Assembly: GCF_029962835.1 (NCBI RefSeq)
Contig: NC_080575.1
Location: forward strand, 60,615,493-60,679,492
Source: Magnolia sinica
Taxonomy: Eukaryota > Streptophyta > Magnoliopsida > Magnoliales > Magnoliaceae
Direction: 5' to 3'
Length of the DNA: 64,000 nt
Made by a program: the position numbers and the translations under genes. Under the pieces are notes generated by a model. The model was not told the DNA's origin, ran no database searches, and saw only the letters and a program-made list of their open reading frames with translations. Below are positions 1 to 11,784 of the stretch, piece after piece. Positions within the stretch are counted from its first letter, which is position 1. Each line of letters opens with the position of its first letter.

Positions 1-250
1 TTGATTTTAAGTTCGTGGCCCACCATGGAATGGTGCATCTGACTGATGGTGTTGATTTCGACACACAGCACGCTGCCCCCCCCCCCCCCCCCACACACAC
101 ACACAGAGGGAAATGGTACTATGAGGTTGCCTCATGGAAACTTCCCATGAGGTTGAGCTGTGTGGACCGCACCGTGATGTGTGTCGAACATCAACACCAT
201 CAGTCAGATGCACCATTCCATGGTGGGCGACAGGCTTAAAAATCTAGTCA
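1..250. repeat. Imperfect inverted repeat around poly-C/AC tract
   Basis: Bases 1-66 are a near-complementary copy of bases 177-250; both arms carry the CCACCATGGAATGGTGCATC-type block in opposite orientation. The loop holds a run of 17 C (76-92), then an AC dinucleotide run. The right arm is also the left end of the element annotated at 119-651, so the left arm is probably a second, oppositely oriented copy cut by the window edge. Confidence 0.6.
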
Positions 251-650
251 ATCCATGACTTGGGTGGGCCACACCACATACAACAGTTGAGAGGGGTTAT
301 CCTCCCATTAAAACATTCATAATCATTTACTGGGCTCACTAAGATGTGGTTCACAAATCCAGCCCATCCATTGTGTGTGTCCCACTTGGATGAGCAGCCA
401 GACCAAGTTACAGTTGCATCCAAAACTCAGGTGGGCCACACTAAGTGCTTTTATATGTTTTAGGCATGTCTTCACATAGTTTTAGATGGTATGGCCCACC
501 TAAGTTATTTATACAGCTGATTTTTGGGATATCCTATAACCTAAAAGGGACCCATCAAGTGCACGGTGTAGATGTTCAACACACATCATGGTGGGGCCCA
601 CACATCTCAACCTCATGGGAAGCTCTACTTCCCATGAGGTCGACCTCGTA

Positions 651-651
<1 letters not shown>
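119..651. mobile_element. MITE-like element, copy 1 of a ~0.54-kb family
   Basis: The element starts CTATGAGGTTGCCTCATGG and ends with GAGGTCGACCTCGTAG, an imperfect terminal inverted repeat. Its interior aligns by eye along its whole length with 1965-2503. No coding capacity is visible; short open frames across it are not conserved between copies. I could not find a clear target-site duplication, so the superfamily is unknown. Confidence 0.6.

Positions 652-660
<9 letters not shown>

Positions 661-698
<38 letters not shown>
661..698. repeat. (TA)n microsatellite
   Basis: A perfect TA dinucleotide run directly beside the right end of the element at 119-651. Confidence 0.9.
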
Positions 699-703
<5 letters not shown>

Positions 704-1551
704 GATGATCAAATAGTGAGTTTTTGTTATATGCCAAAAACCTCCTTTCTTTCTTTATATTGTCAAGGAATTCCTCTCTTTTTCTATATTTAATCATTAA
801 AATTCATGGGGTTAAATTCTATCAAAGTTAATGATAATAAAAAAGATTGTTGATCTTGAATTTAACTATTAACCATATGAAATGACAATTTCAATTCTAA
901 TTTTAGAGAAAAGAGAAATTCCAATTTTGCTCATATTCAATTTTATTTTTTATTTTAAAAAAGACTAATGATTTATATCACATGCCATTTATGGCCTGGT
1001 ATTAGACAATCTAGATCATTTTGTCATGCTAGGGCTCACATATCAACAATGAGATCTCAATCAAAATTATATAAACTTTTCATGTTTGATAGGGGTAAAA
1101 TAGTAATTTCCTTTATCTTTATAAATTTTAGGGGCAAAAGCATCATTTTGTATCATCAACTCTCAAATTTAATGGTCAATGGTCCCTTTAATGATTAACT
1201 CTAATAGGAGTTAACCCGGCAATATTTTATAACAGTATATGGAAAAGAAAGCATGTTATTTGATAAGACTTGAAAGGGAGGAGGTTATGTGGTATGTGGG
1301 AAAAAAAGGAAGGTAGGATATGTCAAAAACTCATTAAACAAATATAACTAAATATTTATCCTTTGTGTGTAATGACACCCATGGGTGATCGGATTTGGGC
1401 AAAGGAAATCTATATATCGTGTCAACAATTTTGGATGATTTGCCCCCACATTTAGCTTTTAGGGGAGCCTTTGTTGACTCTTCTGGTCTCGATGCTTGTA
1501 CCACTTATGAAAAAACTCAAATCAAATTCAATATATTTAACTTATCATTAG

Positions 1552-1555
<4 letters not shown>
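699..1555. other. AT-rich intergenic DNA, no gene seen
   Basis: This stretch is AT-rich with short open frames only and no recognisable domain or splice-bounded exon. Bases about 1471-1545 resemble about 4885-5010 (shared TCTCGATGCTTG, CCACTT and CAATATAT blocks), so part of it is a dispersed repeat. Confidence 0.5.

Positions 1556-1589
<34 letters not shown>
1556..1589. repeat. (TA)n microsatellite
   Basis: TA dinucleotide run at the left tip of the fold-back element at 1588-1958. Confidence 0.85.
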
Positions 1590-1594
<5 letters not shown>

Positions 1595-1958
1595 CTTACA
1601 TACCCACCAGCTCTCCCTAGAACTTGTGAGAACTTTTTTGGAACTCATCACACGTGATGTGGGCCCAAAATCTGAATTGTCCATGTGATGTTGCATCCCA
1701 TGAAACCCCCTGACCTGACTTTTACCCTTTTCTAAAACTTTGGTAGGTCATGGCGAAAGAGAGACAAATCAAGGGAGGAAATTGTTTCCTTTTGCCATGG
1801 CCCACCTAAGTTTTGGATAAGGGTAAAAGTCAGGCCTTGGGGGTTTCATGTGGTGTTGCATCACATGGACAATTCAGATTTTGGGTCTACATCACGTATG
1901 ATGAGTTCCAAAAAAGTTCTCACGTGAACTGGTGTGGTGGTGAGCATTCATATATATG
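1588..1958. mobile_element. Fold-back (long inverted repeat) element
   Basis: The left arm (about 1590-1729) is an approximate reverse complement of the right arm (about 1819-1957). Matching pairs include GACTTTTACCC with GGGTAAAAGTC, TTGGAACTCATCA with TGATGAGTTCCAA, and GAATTGTCCATG with CATGGACAATTC. A loop of about 90 bases separates the arms. The transcript of either strand would form a long hairpin. No protein is encoded. It abuts the next element at 1965. Confidence 0.7.
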
Positions 1959-1964
1959 TGTGTG

Positions 1965-2503
1965 CTATAAGGTCGACCTCATGGGAACTTCCCATAAGGT
2001 TGATCTATGCGGGCCCCACCGTGATGTGTATCAAACATCTACCGTATTAGTCAAATGCACCATTCTCTGGTGGCACTACACCAAAATCCCTCTTTAGAAA
2101 TGGTTGAAAACCATTCCTGAACCATTTAGTCAATCCTTAACTTTGGGTGGGCCACATACAACAATTGAGAGCAGTTACCCTCCCATTAAAACATTCGTAA
2201 TCATTTATTAGGCCCACCGAGATGTAGTTCATAAATCCTGACCATCCATTGTGTGTGTCCCACTTAGATAAGGGGTCAGACGAAGTTTCAGCCCCATCCA
2301 AAACTTAGCTAGCCCCCACCAAGTACTTTTATATGTTTTAGGCATGTCTTCACATGGTTTTAGATGGTATGGCCCACCTAAGTTCCGTATATGGCAGATT
2401 TTTAGGATATCCCATAACCTAAAGGGGACCCATCAAATGCATGGTATTGATTTTCGACACACATCACGGTCGGGCCCACACACCCATGAGGTCGACCTTA
2501 TAG
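1965..2503. mobile_element. MITE-like element, copy 2, with 21-bp TIRs
   Basis: The left end CTATAAGGTCGACCTCATGG and the right end at 2483-2503 are perfect reverse complements over 21 bases. The interior matches the element at 119-651 block by block, for example the GTGTGTGTCCCACTT, TTTTATATGTTTTAGGCATG and GGTATGGCCCACCTAAGTT segments. It is non-coding. Flanking bases do not give an unambiguous target duplication, so hAT, Mutator or another origin cannot be decided. Confidence 0.7.
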
Positions 2504-3164
2504 TGCCATTTCCTTATGTGTAGTGTTATTGCTTAAGTATGGCTAGTTAGGTGTAGTCGCCTATAGACATGCGGGTACCTGCATCCACCATATGTAAAGG
2601 ACAATAGGGGTGTCGATTATGGCCGGGGGACCCTCTGATGCTTAAGTTAGGTGGGCAAACTAAAAGTAGACGTGAGACTTGAGTTAGGGTTTTGGTGCTT
2701 ACCTTTCTCTAATTGTAGTGGGTGTACTTATAAGATGTTTAGGCGGCTTTAAGATTTGCATATCCTAGTGGGATATGCTGAATTCATTAGTGGGTCCTTA
2801 TTTAGCTGGGGATCTACTTCTGAAAGTATTGTCGAGCTTGCCTCGGTCGGCCTGATCCTCAGATAGAATCATTTCAAATATTTATTTTCTTGATTCGAAG
2901 CAAATTTCTCTTCGAGCTTTCCATCCCTCCAGCTCGAGGGTCGACCTGGTCAGCTCGGGAGGTGGTTCCCATCACCGAGCTCTGCCTTTAAACAACTCAG
3001 TTCAAGGTCGGCGCATGGCTCATCTCTCTGTTGGTACTCTTTCAGCTTCGTAAGTCCATCATGGTATTCTAACTGGCCCAGCTTTAAGGGGTTCCTACCA
3101 TGATTAGTTTGTATTTTTCGTCAACAGACCAGTTCGGTTATATCCACAACAGTGCCCCCTATAA
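2504..3164. other. Unassigned intergenic sequence
   Basis: No exon or repeat boundary was recognised. The stretch at 2830-3030 is GC-richer and rich in GCTCG/CGAGCT words, which resembles decayed retrotransposon internal or LTR sequence, but no domain is readable. Confidence 0.3.
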
Positions 3165-4740
3165 CGTCCTGGAAAAATCCGTACTGAAACCTGAGTTCAA
3201 CCATGGGCAGAGTTGCCCGAGGGCCATACCCGACTAGCTAGTAACGATGAGGTGTACGATAGTATTTAAGATTAGAGTAATTAAGGTTGGGTAACCATTT
3301 CTATGAATAACGAGTGGCTAAGATAGCAAGTGCGACTAGCCCCAATGACAGCTGAGACCCGAGAGAAATTTCGAGGGCCCACCCCTCTCAGGAGCGCCCC
3401 GAAACACCTCATATGACCTAGACCACGCGTCGGGTATCCGCTAGCCTTGAAACTATAGAATAATCTCTGTCTTATTGGGCTCGACGTCCATCGCGAGAGC
3501 TGAAACTGGATAGTGTCTAGAACCACTCAACTTGAGCCGAAGGACGGGTGCATGGGAAGTGCAAATACCCTAGAGAAGAACCTGAAACTTAAGTGAATTA
3601 AGTTGTGTACTCTTTTGCGAAGTTGAGACTTTTAGACCGTCATTTTACGGCCAAACTTCACCTGTAGGGTAAAGATAATTCCTCGCACACATTCATATAA
3701 TAGTGACCCCGATTGAGCATCAATGACTGTTGATCTGACATAGACTCCCCACAGCCGATCTACATGTTCGATCATGCCAAGGCTGTGTCCTAGCATAGAT
3801 CCATTGGTAGGGGACCTACCCCATGGTGTAGATGGGCTCGCGGGCCCTCCTGGGGCCCCATTAGTTAGAAATGACCTCCCAAAGATTACAAATGAAGTGG
3901 CCCTAGGGCGATTTGTGCACCATATGGAGCTATACATAGCTCCCTAATTGTACCCTTTCTCTCCATCCAAATTTAGCAATCCTAAATTAGGAGAAAGAAA
4001 AGGGAGAAGAGAGAAAGAGAGGAGAGAGATAGAAGGTGTTGTAGTTAGAAGAGATTTCCCCTCTTCCCATTGACTCGCGAGCCCAACCGCTACCATTCCC
4101 ACTATCGGAACTCCTTCGGCGATGATTTAGGGTAAAGCTACAAACATTCCTTGTACATGTAGATCTTTAAATGGGTTTTCCCCAGCCCTAACGAACCCGT
4201 GTACTCGTGTAGGTGGCTGATGATCCCTCCTTGGTAACGTACTCCTAGGAACGAGTCCAAGTCGGACGTACTAGCAATAGGTGTAGACCATAAGTGCTTA
4301 GGTTGTGGTTTATCAATGTTACTGTTTCAGTAAATAATTTATGATTGCTAATGTAGGATTTGCATGATAAATTAGGTGTATTTAAATTTATGTCCAAATG
4401 AATTGTAAATTATAGTATAGCGATACCTACGTGTTCGATGAAATGCCTGAATGAGTATGTTACTGAATTTAGTTATTAAATGTGAATCCTTTTATTTATA
4501 AATGTTAACTGATTTGATTAGAATAAAAAATAGGACTACGAGAGTAGTCTGGTTAGTTGGCAAATTTTCAGCTATGGGTTAACTGAATTAGGCTGACCAC
4601 CCCAGGCAAGTTCGATTGATTCAAGTTGAACACAGATGATTGACAGTGGCTGGGCCATGCGGGGTGCTTATGCACTCCATGCTGGTTACGTCGATGTTCG
4701 CCCACATCAACCGAAAATGTCCAAAACTGCATATCAAGAA
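3165..4740 (+). mobile_element. Truncated LTR fragment, same superfamily as 8689-11784
   Basis: It begins ATAACGTCCTGGAAAAATCC, like the start of the solo LTR at 8689 (TGTAATGACCCTGAAAATTT). It contains a purine-rich AGAGAGAAAGAGAGG leader at 3995-4032 and, near 4640-4705, a GACAGTGGCTGGGCCATGCG block that parallels GGCAGTGGTTTGGCCACGCG at about 10456. The distal part of the LTR, with its AATTTC-GGGCGTTACA end, is absent, so the copy is truncated on its right. Confidence 0.5.
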
Positions 4741-5326
4741 TGATGGTGAAAAAGAAATAATAGTAAGATGTCATGTATACGCACCAAAACTGCCACAAAC
4801 ACATACCGAATAGCTAAAGTTTCCTTTCATCTTGCCTCCTTTTTAGTAGGAAACTTCTTAACCATAACTTTGATATTACTTGTAGGCTCTTTAGTTCTCG
4901 ATGCTTGAACCACTTGATGCACAGTTGGTTAAATCCAAACTCACATAAAAGTAACTTAAAAGGAATAAGATTAACAACTCAAAATTAACTCAATATATTC
5001 AATTTATAATCATATTTTACATGTGTAGCATATATATCTAACTCTAACTCTACCTGTGTAACGCCAACTCACAATCCTAGTCAAAATCAAAAAATAACAA
5101 CCATTGACTCTTATACAAAAGACACAAACGCCCATACCTTAAATACTCATAAAACACTACTATTATTACACATATATACTACTCTTTACTCTTCTAAGCA
5201 ATGAGATTCTCAAAACTAATGGACTCTATGTACTTGGATTGACAACTACATGAATAAGGTCTTGAAAACTCCAAGTTATTATGACTTCTAATAGTTCTCA
5301 ACCTAAAAATTTGAAAGCATGCATGA
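4741..5326. other. AT-rich intergenic DNA
   Basis: No gene seen. Bases about 4885-5010 share blocks with about 1471-1545 (TCTCGATGCTTG then CCACTT then CAATATATTC), a low-copy dispersed repeat. Confidence 0.4.
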
Positions 5327-5545
5327 GGTGTTGTAACGCCCTAAATTTCGGGGACCGAGTAGGTACTCGGCTCCCGAATTCCCAGGTGCCACTTGTACCC
5401 TACTGGGTTTCAGATTTTGCATTATTTGTTTGTTTCATAAGTAATGGAGAAGTGGACCATGCAGCATAAATCAAGACCAAAATTGTTGAGGCACAAAAAA
5501 TATTCCATCTTTCTCTCTCTGAAAATTTCGTTATGGGACAGAAGA

Positions 5546-5826
5546 ATGGATGAATATCATTTGATGTAGAAGAATGGACAGGCGTTGTCTTGTACAGAAG
5601 AATGGACATGCGTCATCTTGAACAGAAGAATGGACAGGCGTTGTCTTGTACAGAAGAATGAATAGGTGTCATCTTGAACAGAAAATGGGCAGGCGTCATC
5701 TTGTACAGAAGAATGGACAGGCGTCATCTTGTACAGAAGAATGGATGGGCATTGTCTTATACAAAAGAATGAATGGGCATTGTCTTGTATGGAAGAATGG
5801 ATGGGCGTTGTCTTGTACGGAAAAAT
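5546..5826 (+). repeat. 28-bp minisatellite, about nine units
   Basis: Tandem units of 28 bases built on AGAAGAATGGACAGGCGT followed by TGTCTTGTAC or CATCTTGAAC. Two variants alternate in the first half, and one unit is 27 bases. The array lies about 220 bases upstream of the TATA-like motif at 6045. Confidence 0.85.
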
Positions 5827-6044
5827 GCCTTATGGGCTACTCGGTATGAAGGACAGCTGTGCTTTCTCTTAAGGAAAGAAGGAGGAATGGAAGTTGCCTT
5901 GTATTAAGGAAGGAGTGGTTGAACACCACTATTTAAGGTAGAAGTTGGTGAACACCACTAGTTAAGGAAGAAGGTTGGGAGTTGTATAAAGGGAGAAGTG
6001 GTGGTGATCACCACTGTTTAAGGAAGTGAGGAGTCTGGGAGGCC

Positions 6045-6052
6045 TATAAATA
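6045..6052 (+). promoter_or_regulatory. TATA-like box in a repeat
   Basis: TATAAATA in a GGCCTATAAATACCCC context, followed by a purine-rich leader. It resembles promoters inside plant LTRs. Its + orientation is opposite to the surrounding LTR, so it may belong to a separate insertion of about 5450-7150. Confidence 0.3.
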
Positions 6053-6159
6053 CCCCTCCTCACTCCTCATTTGGACAAGAGACAAAAGGGAGAGAAGTGG
6101 GGAAAAGAAAGGGGAGAGGTCCGTCCGCCCATACTATTTGAAGAGGGCTGTGCGCTAGA

Positions 6160-6655
6160 TGGGGTGTGCGGCGCACAACCTATTCACCGCACAATGCCTT
6201 CCATAGGATTTGCGCACACCACCTTCCATGGGATCTACGCACAACACACTTTTAAAGGGATTTTGTCCCAAAGCCACCTCTTTCTCTTTGTTGTCCTGAC
6301 TTCCTCCATTGTGTGCCATTTTGAAAGGATGTTGTCCTGACTCCCTCCATTGTGCGCCACTTTGAGTGGCTTCATGTCTTAAAGAGAATTCCATTGTGCG
6401 CCACTTCTTGTGGAACAATTGTCCTGAAGACAGCCTTTGTCCGCAATTCCCTTGTGCCACATCTCTCTCTTATCTTAACACCAGCGCACAATGCCATTTT
6501 GCAAGGGACTCTTGTCCTAACTTCAGCTTTGTGCGCTCCACTTCTCAAGGGAGAGAGCATGCCTTATGCGCTCCACTTCTCAAGGGTTGTGCACTATATG
6601 TTTGAAGAAGCTTGTGTGCTCCCACTTTGGATTGTGCACTCACCTTTAGATGAAT
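6160..6655 (+). repeat. Degenerate TTGTGCGC-based repeats
   Basis: The words TTGTGCGCCACTT, GTGCGCTCCACTTCTCAAGG and TTGTCCTGA recur at roughly 40-60 base spacing, with one pair (6532-6591) nearly perfect. Open frames through the block on both strands are a by-product of its composition and have no recognisable domain. Confidence 0.5.
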
Positions 6656-7204
6656 GATCTACACCTCCCATCTTCATTTAGATAGAGATTGGAGAACCTC
6701 AACGAGCAACATCAGAGTATAAGAGAGAGGAAGATTCAGACTTCAAGAGAATCTAGGCATTGAAAATACTTGTTGTGCGCTAGGTGGTGGAGCGCACAAT
6801 CCCTCTGCTGGAACACCATGTGGCCTATAACCGTTTCCTTAATTGTGAACCCAAACAACTCAAGTTTGTGGAATCAAAGGCTTTGAGTTCACATAACTCA
6901 TTTTCCTTTGCAATAAACATCAAAAGCGTTAATGCTAAAATTGCTAATTAAAATACCTTCTCTTTCATTCATTGCGCCTATTCATTGTAATCTATCTTAG
7001 AATCAAGGAAAATTGAGGATGTAAATGAACTCACATTGAATAAAATTCTTTGTGATCATTGTTCTCTTGTCCTTTCTTTATTATTATTGAATAAATCTCC
7101 CAAATTGAATGCATTTGTTTCTTGTCGAAACAAAAATAATAAACTCATGTCCAACTAGCATAGAGTAAACATATCTAGCAAAAGATAATGTAAGTAAACA
7201 TGAG

Positions 7205-7207
<3 letters not shown>

Positions 7208-7263
<56 letters not shown>
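7208..7263. repeat. (TA)n microsatellite
   Basis: Long TA dinucleotide run inside the reverse LTR, at the border between the 6-kb repeat block and the part that matches the 8689 LTR family. Confidence 0.9.
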
Positions 7264-7266
<3 letters not shown>

Positions 7267-8688
7267 CTAAAAAAATGAACTAATCCTTGCCCTAGGTCCC
7301 ATCACTAGTCCTAAGGCGGTCTACAGGGATCCACCAAAGATTTGGAAGTATGACAATTCCTCCTCTTCGTCCATGCTCGCTTCATCAAGCGCATCGAGCT
7401 TTGTAATCCCTGCATCTAAGACAGGTTCTGGTTAATTTTTAAAACACCATCCCAATGTGGGAGTGAGTGATCAACTCAGTGGGTTCCATTAGCAATAAGT
7501 TACACATATTATCAATTCCATAGACAAAATTAGTGAAAAGCAACCAAGCACAAAGTTCCTAATTACTCATATTAATGCATATGCATGATATTATGATATG
7601 ATGCATGCCCTCGCTATCCAACACTCCCTCAAGTGATACCATCTTATGTTTGCAATGCCCAACACTCCCTCAATGCGACCTCGACTGCCGAGTCGCCATC
7701 CTAACTAATGCAATTAATGGTGAGCATGTTAGCTATGTGAATTAGTTATATTTATTCATCCAGCAGTTTGGGAAAACCGGGACACCCTAACAGATTAATG
7801 CCCTATCCTGATCACACGACTCAAACGGCCATGACGGTCTTGCGCTTGCGATCCTTAACCTAGTTAGGTTCATCACTCCCAATTTAAAACATATGAAGGA
7901 CAATTGTAAGATAGAAATGTTGCTCGCTGTCACTACGGGGAGGCTCGTCACTCTAACGTAGGTCGACAGCTTGAGCATAGTGTCCCATTCCACCATGCCC
8001 GACTCCCAAGACTTATGGGTCGCAATCTACTGGTTATCAATGGGCGCAAATGGACACAGGGTGTCTTAGGTTCAAGCAGGCATGTGCATACATGGTTAAC
8101 GAACATGGTCAGCCAGCTGATGAGCCAATTTGTCCCCTCTAGATGAATTATGAAACGTACAACATTGGGAACGAGCATCCCACGTAGTCTAACTACTGCC
8201 GACTATCCGTATTTCGACTAACTGGGTCAAATTGGTCCTTGGACGGCCCTACCATAGGGACTGCCCATGCTGGTCCTGAAGTTGTTAGCCAATCTAGAAA
8301 AGGGGGCAGTGTGTTAATGAAATATATTAAAGTAGATGTCGATCTACTTCTAGTTGTGAGAAATTTAGACATACATGATAATAAAATACAATCATTTATC
8401 ATCGTAGAAGATCATGAACTCTTTAATTGCAAGGGAATTCGAGATAAGCATGTAAATAAGTCCTAAATCACTTAAAATCATGGGAAATTTTGTGTACAAT
8501 TCCTAATTATAGAAATATTGAACATGCATGGAATGAATTCAGCTGATAACCTTCTCAATTCATGTGCGTAGGGGACATGCAGAAGGATTTTCCCTATTTA
8601 CTTCAAAATTGGGGATGTGTCATACTTAAATTCTCATGGTGGACAGCAAATTAGACAATGCAACTATTAAGGTGGTTTGGAGTTAAAC

Positions 8689-11600
8689 TGTAATGACCCT
8701 GAAAATTTTGTGCTATTCTTTCCCTAGTAGTTGTTTTTGGGGTAATTAGTGCTAATCTCGATTGCTTGTGAAATTCGCATCAATCACTTTAAATTCGATC
8801 TGCATGGCTCTGAACTTGTAGATTAGTTAGCGCTATGTTACTCTGAAATCTGAGATCCATCTCTAAATCCAGTTGTTCTTGGGATTTTTTTTTGAAGTTC
8901 TGGATCGGACCTGGACCTCGCGTCGAAAGTCCGATAGCGATGATCATAGGCTGTTGCGGTCACCATGTTAGACTTGACCATCACCTCAAAAATCAAGTCC
9001 ATGTGATGTTCTGGGTCGATTTGATTGAGTTCGGAGTGAAGAATGTGAGAACGGTTGGAAATTTAATAAGATTTTATGAAATCTGAATCGTATCGCTTAC
9101 GCGACGATTTTAAGCTATCTGACCGTTGGATTTTGACCCAATTTCACCCTCTGATCAGGGAAGGTGGCCCAAGCATGTCCTTGTGCTTGTAGACCTGATC
9201 GAGATTCAGTGACCGTTGAATTGAGTGTGGTCCGCCACGGCTGATCTGAAGAGCCGGTCGGTACGAAAACTCAGCTTGACCTAGATCCATGGTCAAGGAG
9301 CTTAAGTCTGACCTTTCGTGGTTATAGGCCCATCGGAAGTGCTTTGTTGGATCGTGAGAGGTTGATTTTGGTTATACCCTAAGTATACCTTGGCCCTGGG
9401 GTTATTTTCATCAATTTTAGGCCTATTTATAGACCTTGAAACCCTAGCTCTCTTTTCCATACGAATTTCCTAACCCTAGTTAAGAAAGAGAAAGGAAAAG
9501 AGAGAGAAAGTGAGAGAGAAGTTGGTGAATCATCTTAGATTCTTTCCTGTTCTTCTTTATCCTTGAAACTTCACTTTGAATCGTTATTTTGACGATTCTG
9601 AGTTCATTTTTGGGTAAGTTAACCTAACCCTAATCTATGTTGGAGCTTAGAATAGTCTTGGTGTTGCTGTATCTCATTTCTATTCTTGTCTTAGGTTATT
9701 CTGTCGCCGTTGACGAAGACTTATCGTCTGAAATCAGTTCGGTGTTCTTTTCTGACTTAAGGTGTGGACTTTAAGTGTATAGGTTATGGTTTTCAAGGCT
9801 TTCAATGCCAGTGAATGATTTATTCTTGTTATGGATGAGATTTCACATGCCAAATGTTATGTTTGCTTTACGTTCCTGATATGCATGTGTTATTTTGAGA
9901 TTTGTGTATTCTATGTGTATATATAAAGTACCGTATGCGTATAAAATATAAACATGTGTTTGCCATGATTAATTGTCGTGTACTTATACTAATGGTATAT
10001 GCGGCAACTCCTTGGCAAAAGGAATTGTCCAAATGCATGTATTTCAACATACGTCATGTATGTTGAACTATGTATTCTAAGTGTTTGTAGAAATGTCTGA
10101 ATGATCTAAAGTGTAACTTATTACACTATTTGCGGGCATTGAGAAGTGATTCTCAACACTCCTATTGATGTGTATGATTTCCTTCATGTAAGTTACATTC
10201 CTTGTTGTTTAAATTCAAGTATTACTTATGCTTACATTTATGTTAAGTTGATATTCTTCAAATGCTTGCATACTACATGATTTGAGTTGTTGTTCCATTA
10301 CTATTCTAAATTGTAGTTATGAATATCTGTTGTAGTATAATGTGTTTGGGACTATGCATTATTCCAGGAAATCGGTAATCGGCCTTAAGTTCGTGGTTGA
10401 GGTTGCTTTCGCCACGTAGGACGTATTAGACGAACCCGAGTCGTATTAGAGTTGTCGGCAGTGGTTTGGCCACGCGGAGTATTTGCGCACTCTATATCGT
10501 TCAACCCAACGTGCGCTCGTGCTAGTCGAGTTCATCAAGTAACCCGATTGTCCGATGTATGTTTACCATGTATGGACGCTATTGCTTGAATCTAGGGTAC
10601 CGAACTTACCAGTGAAATCCTATTAACCTTGGTACCTTGATCCGTTAAGACTCATGAGCCGGACATGGTGGTATGGGACACTGTGGTCGAGCTGTCGGCC
10701 TACGCTGGGGTGACGAGCCTCCCCATAGTGACCAGTGAGCAATCAAACTCGTGAGCCGATTATGGTGGTATGGGACACTATATTCGTGCTGTCGGCCTGC
10801 ATTGATTGGTGACAAGCCCTTTGTAGTGACCTCGAGCATACCTGCATACCGTATTGAGGTGACGAGCCTTAGTGTAGTAATAAAGGTGTGATAGGCGTGC
10901 ATTGATTGGTGACGAGCCCTTTGCAACGACCTACAACCATATAATCGTATGAGATGTCTAGGATTGACGACCCTAGAATGGATCACTGTTTGGATGGTGA
11001 TATGAGGAAGGTATCTTAGCTTCCCAATCCTGCTGTATGAAAAAGACTAATAACAACTCGGTAATCATGTTCATGTACCGCATTTGCATGTGCTTTGTAG
11101 ATATGGCGCACTTTGAGGTGGTGTCATGCGTAACGTAAGATGAAGATGCTGAGGGTGTACGCGTGAGGGCACGCATCATTCTGCATACATCCTTGCATTA
11201 ACAAGAGTACTTAGGATATGTTTAATTGTTCTGCTTTATCATTACTGCTTGATTGAACTGATAACATGTTAACCTGTGCCTTATTGTTCCACTGAGTTGA
11301 TCACTCACTCCCACGTTCTGGGGCGGTGTTAAACACCCACCAGACTTTGTCTTAGGTTCTGATGTTGCAGATGTTGATGCGACTTCTGAGGCAGAGCGGG
11401 AGATGATGATGAGGCTGCTTTCTCTTTTATGCAGTTTTCAGACGGGTTCTAGTGAGCCTCGTTCTGATGCGCGCGATACTGAAATTTATTTTGAAAATTA
11501 AATGATGTAATTTTGATACTTGTAATTTTGATAATAACACTTACATTGCGACCTGGTATGTATATGTACTTCAGGGATTTACACTTGTACACATATTTTT

Positions 11601-11784
11601 CTATAAGTCTTCCGCTTGCTTTCTTCACTTATCCCTGAATTATATTTGCTATTTGGCTTAATCTATTCCATGTTTTATGCACTAATACAAACAACATAAA
11701 TCCATCATTGAATATGTTGCATAAGTGATGTTTTGGAACTCAGGAGCTGAGTTATGCTCGACCCTCGAATTTCAGGGCGTTACA
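8689..11784 (+). mobile_element. 3.1-kb solo LTR with perfect TAAAC target duplication
   Basis: It starts TGTAATGACCCTGAAAATTT and ends AATTTCAGGGCGTTACA, the TG...CA ends of an LTR. The five bases before (8684-8688) and after (11785-11789) are both TAAAC. Inside lie a TATTTATA box (9424-9431), a purine-rich leader (9482-9522) and two imperfect copies of a GGTATGGGACACT-GTCGGCCT-GACGAGCC module (10668-10830). No internal domain is present, so it is the product of recombination between the two LTRs of a longer element. It sits inside the reverse LTR at 5332-13024, so it is the younger of the two. Confidence 0.85.
9424..9431 (+). promoter_or_regulatory. Putative LTR TATA box
   Basis: TATTTATA followed about 50 bases later by an A/G-rich leader (9482-9522), the usual arrangement at an LTR U3/R border. 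Confidence 0.4.

Noticed and set aside
2712-2719. TTGTAGTG as the missing CACTA 3' end
   Set aside because: It is preceded by CTCTAA, not TTTC, and lies 45 kb upstream on the wrong side.
8193-8466. Overlapping open frames on both strands at 8193-8466
   Set aside because: They lie in the reverse LTR, and the corresponding sense LTR does not keep either frame.
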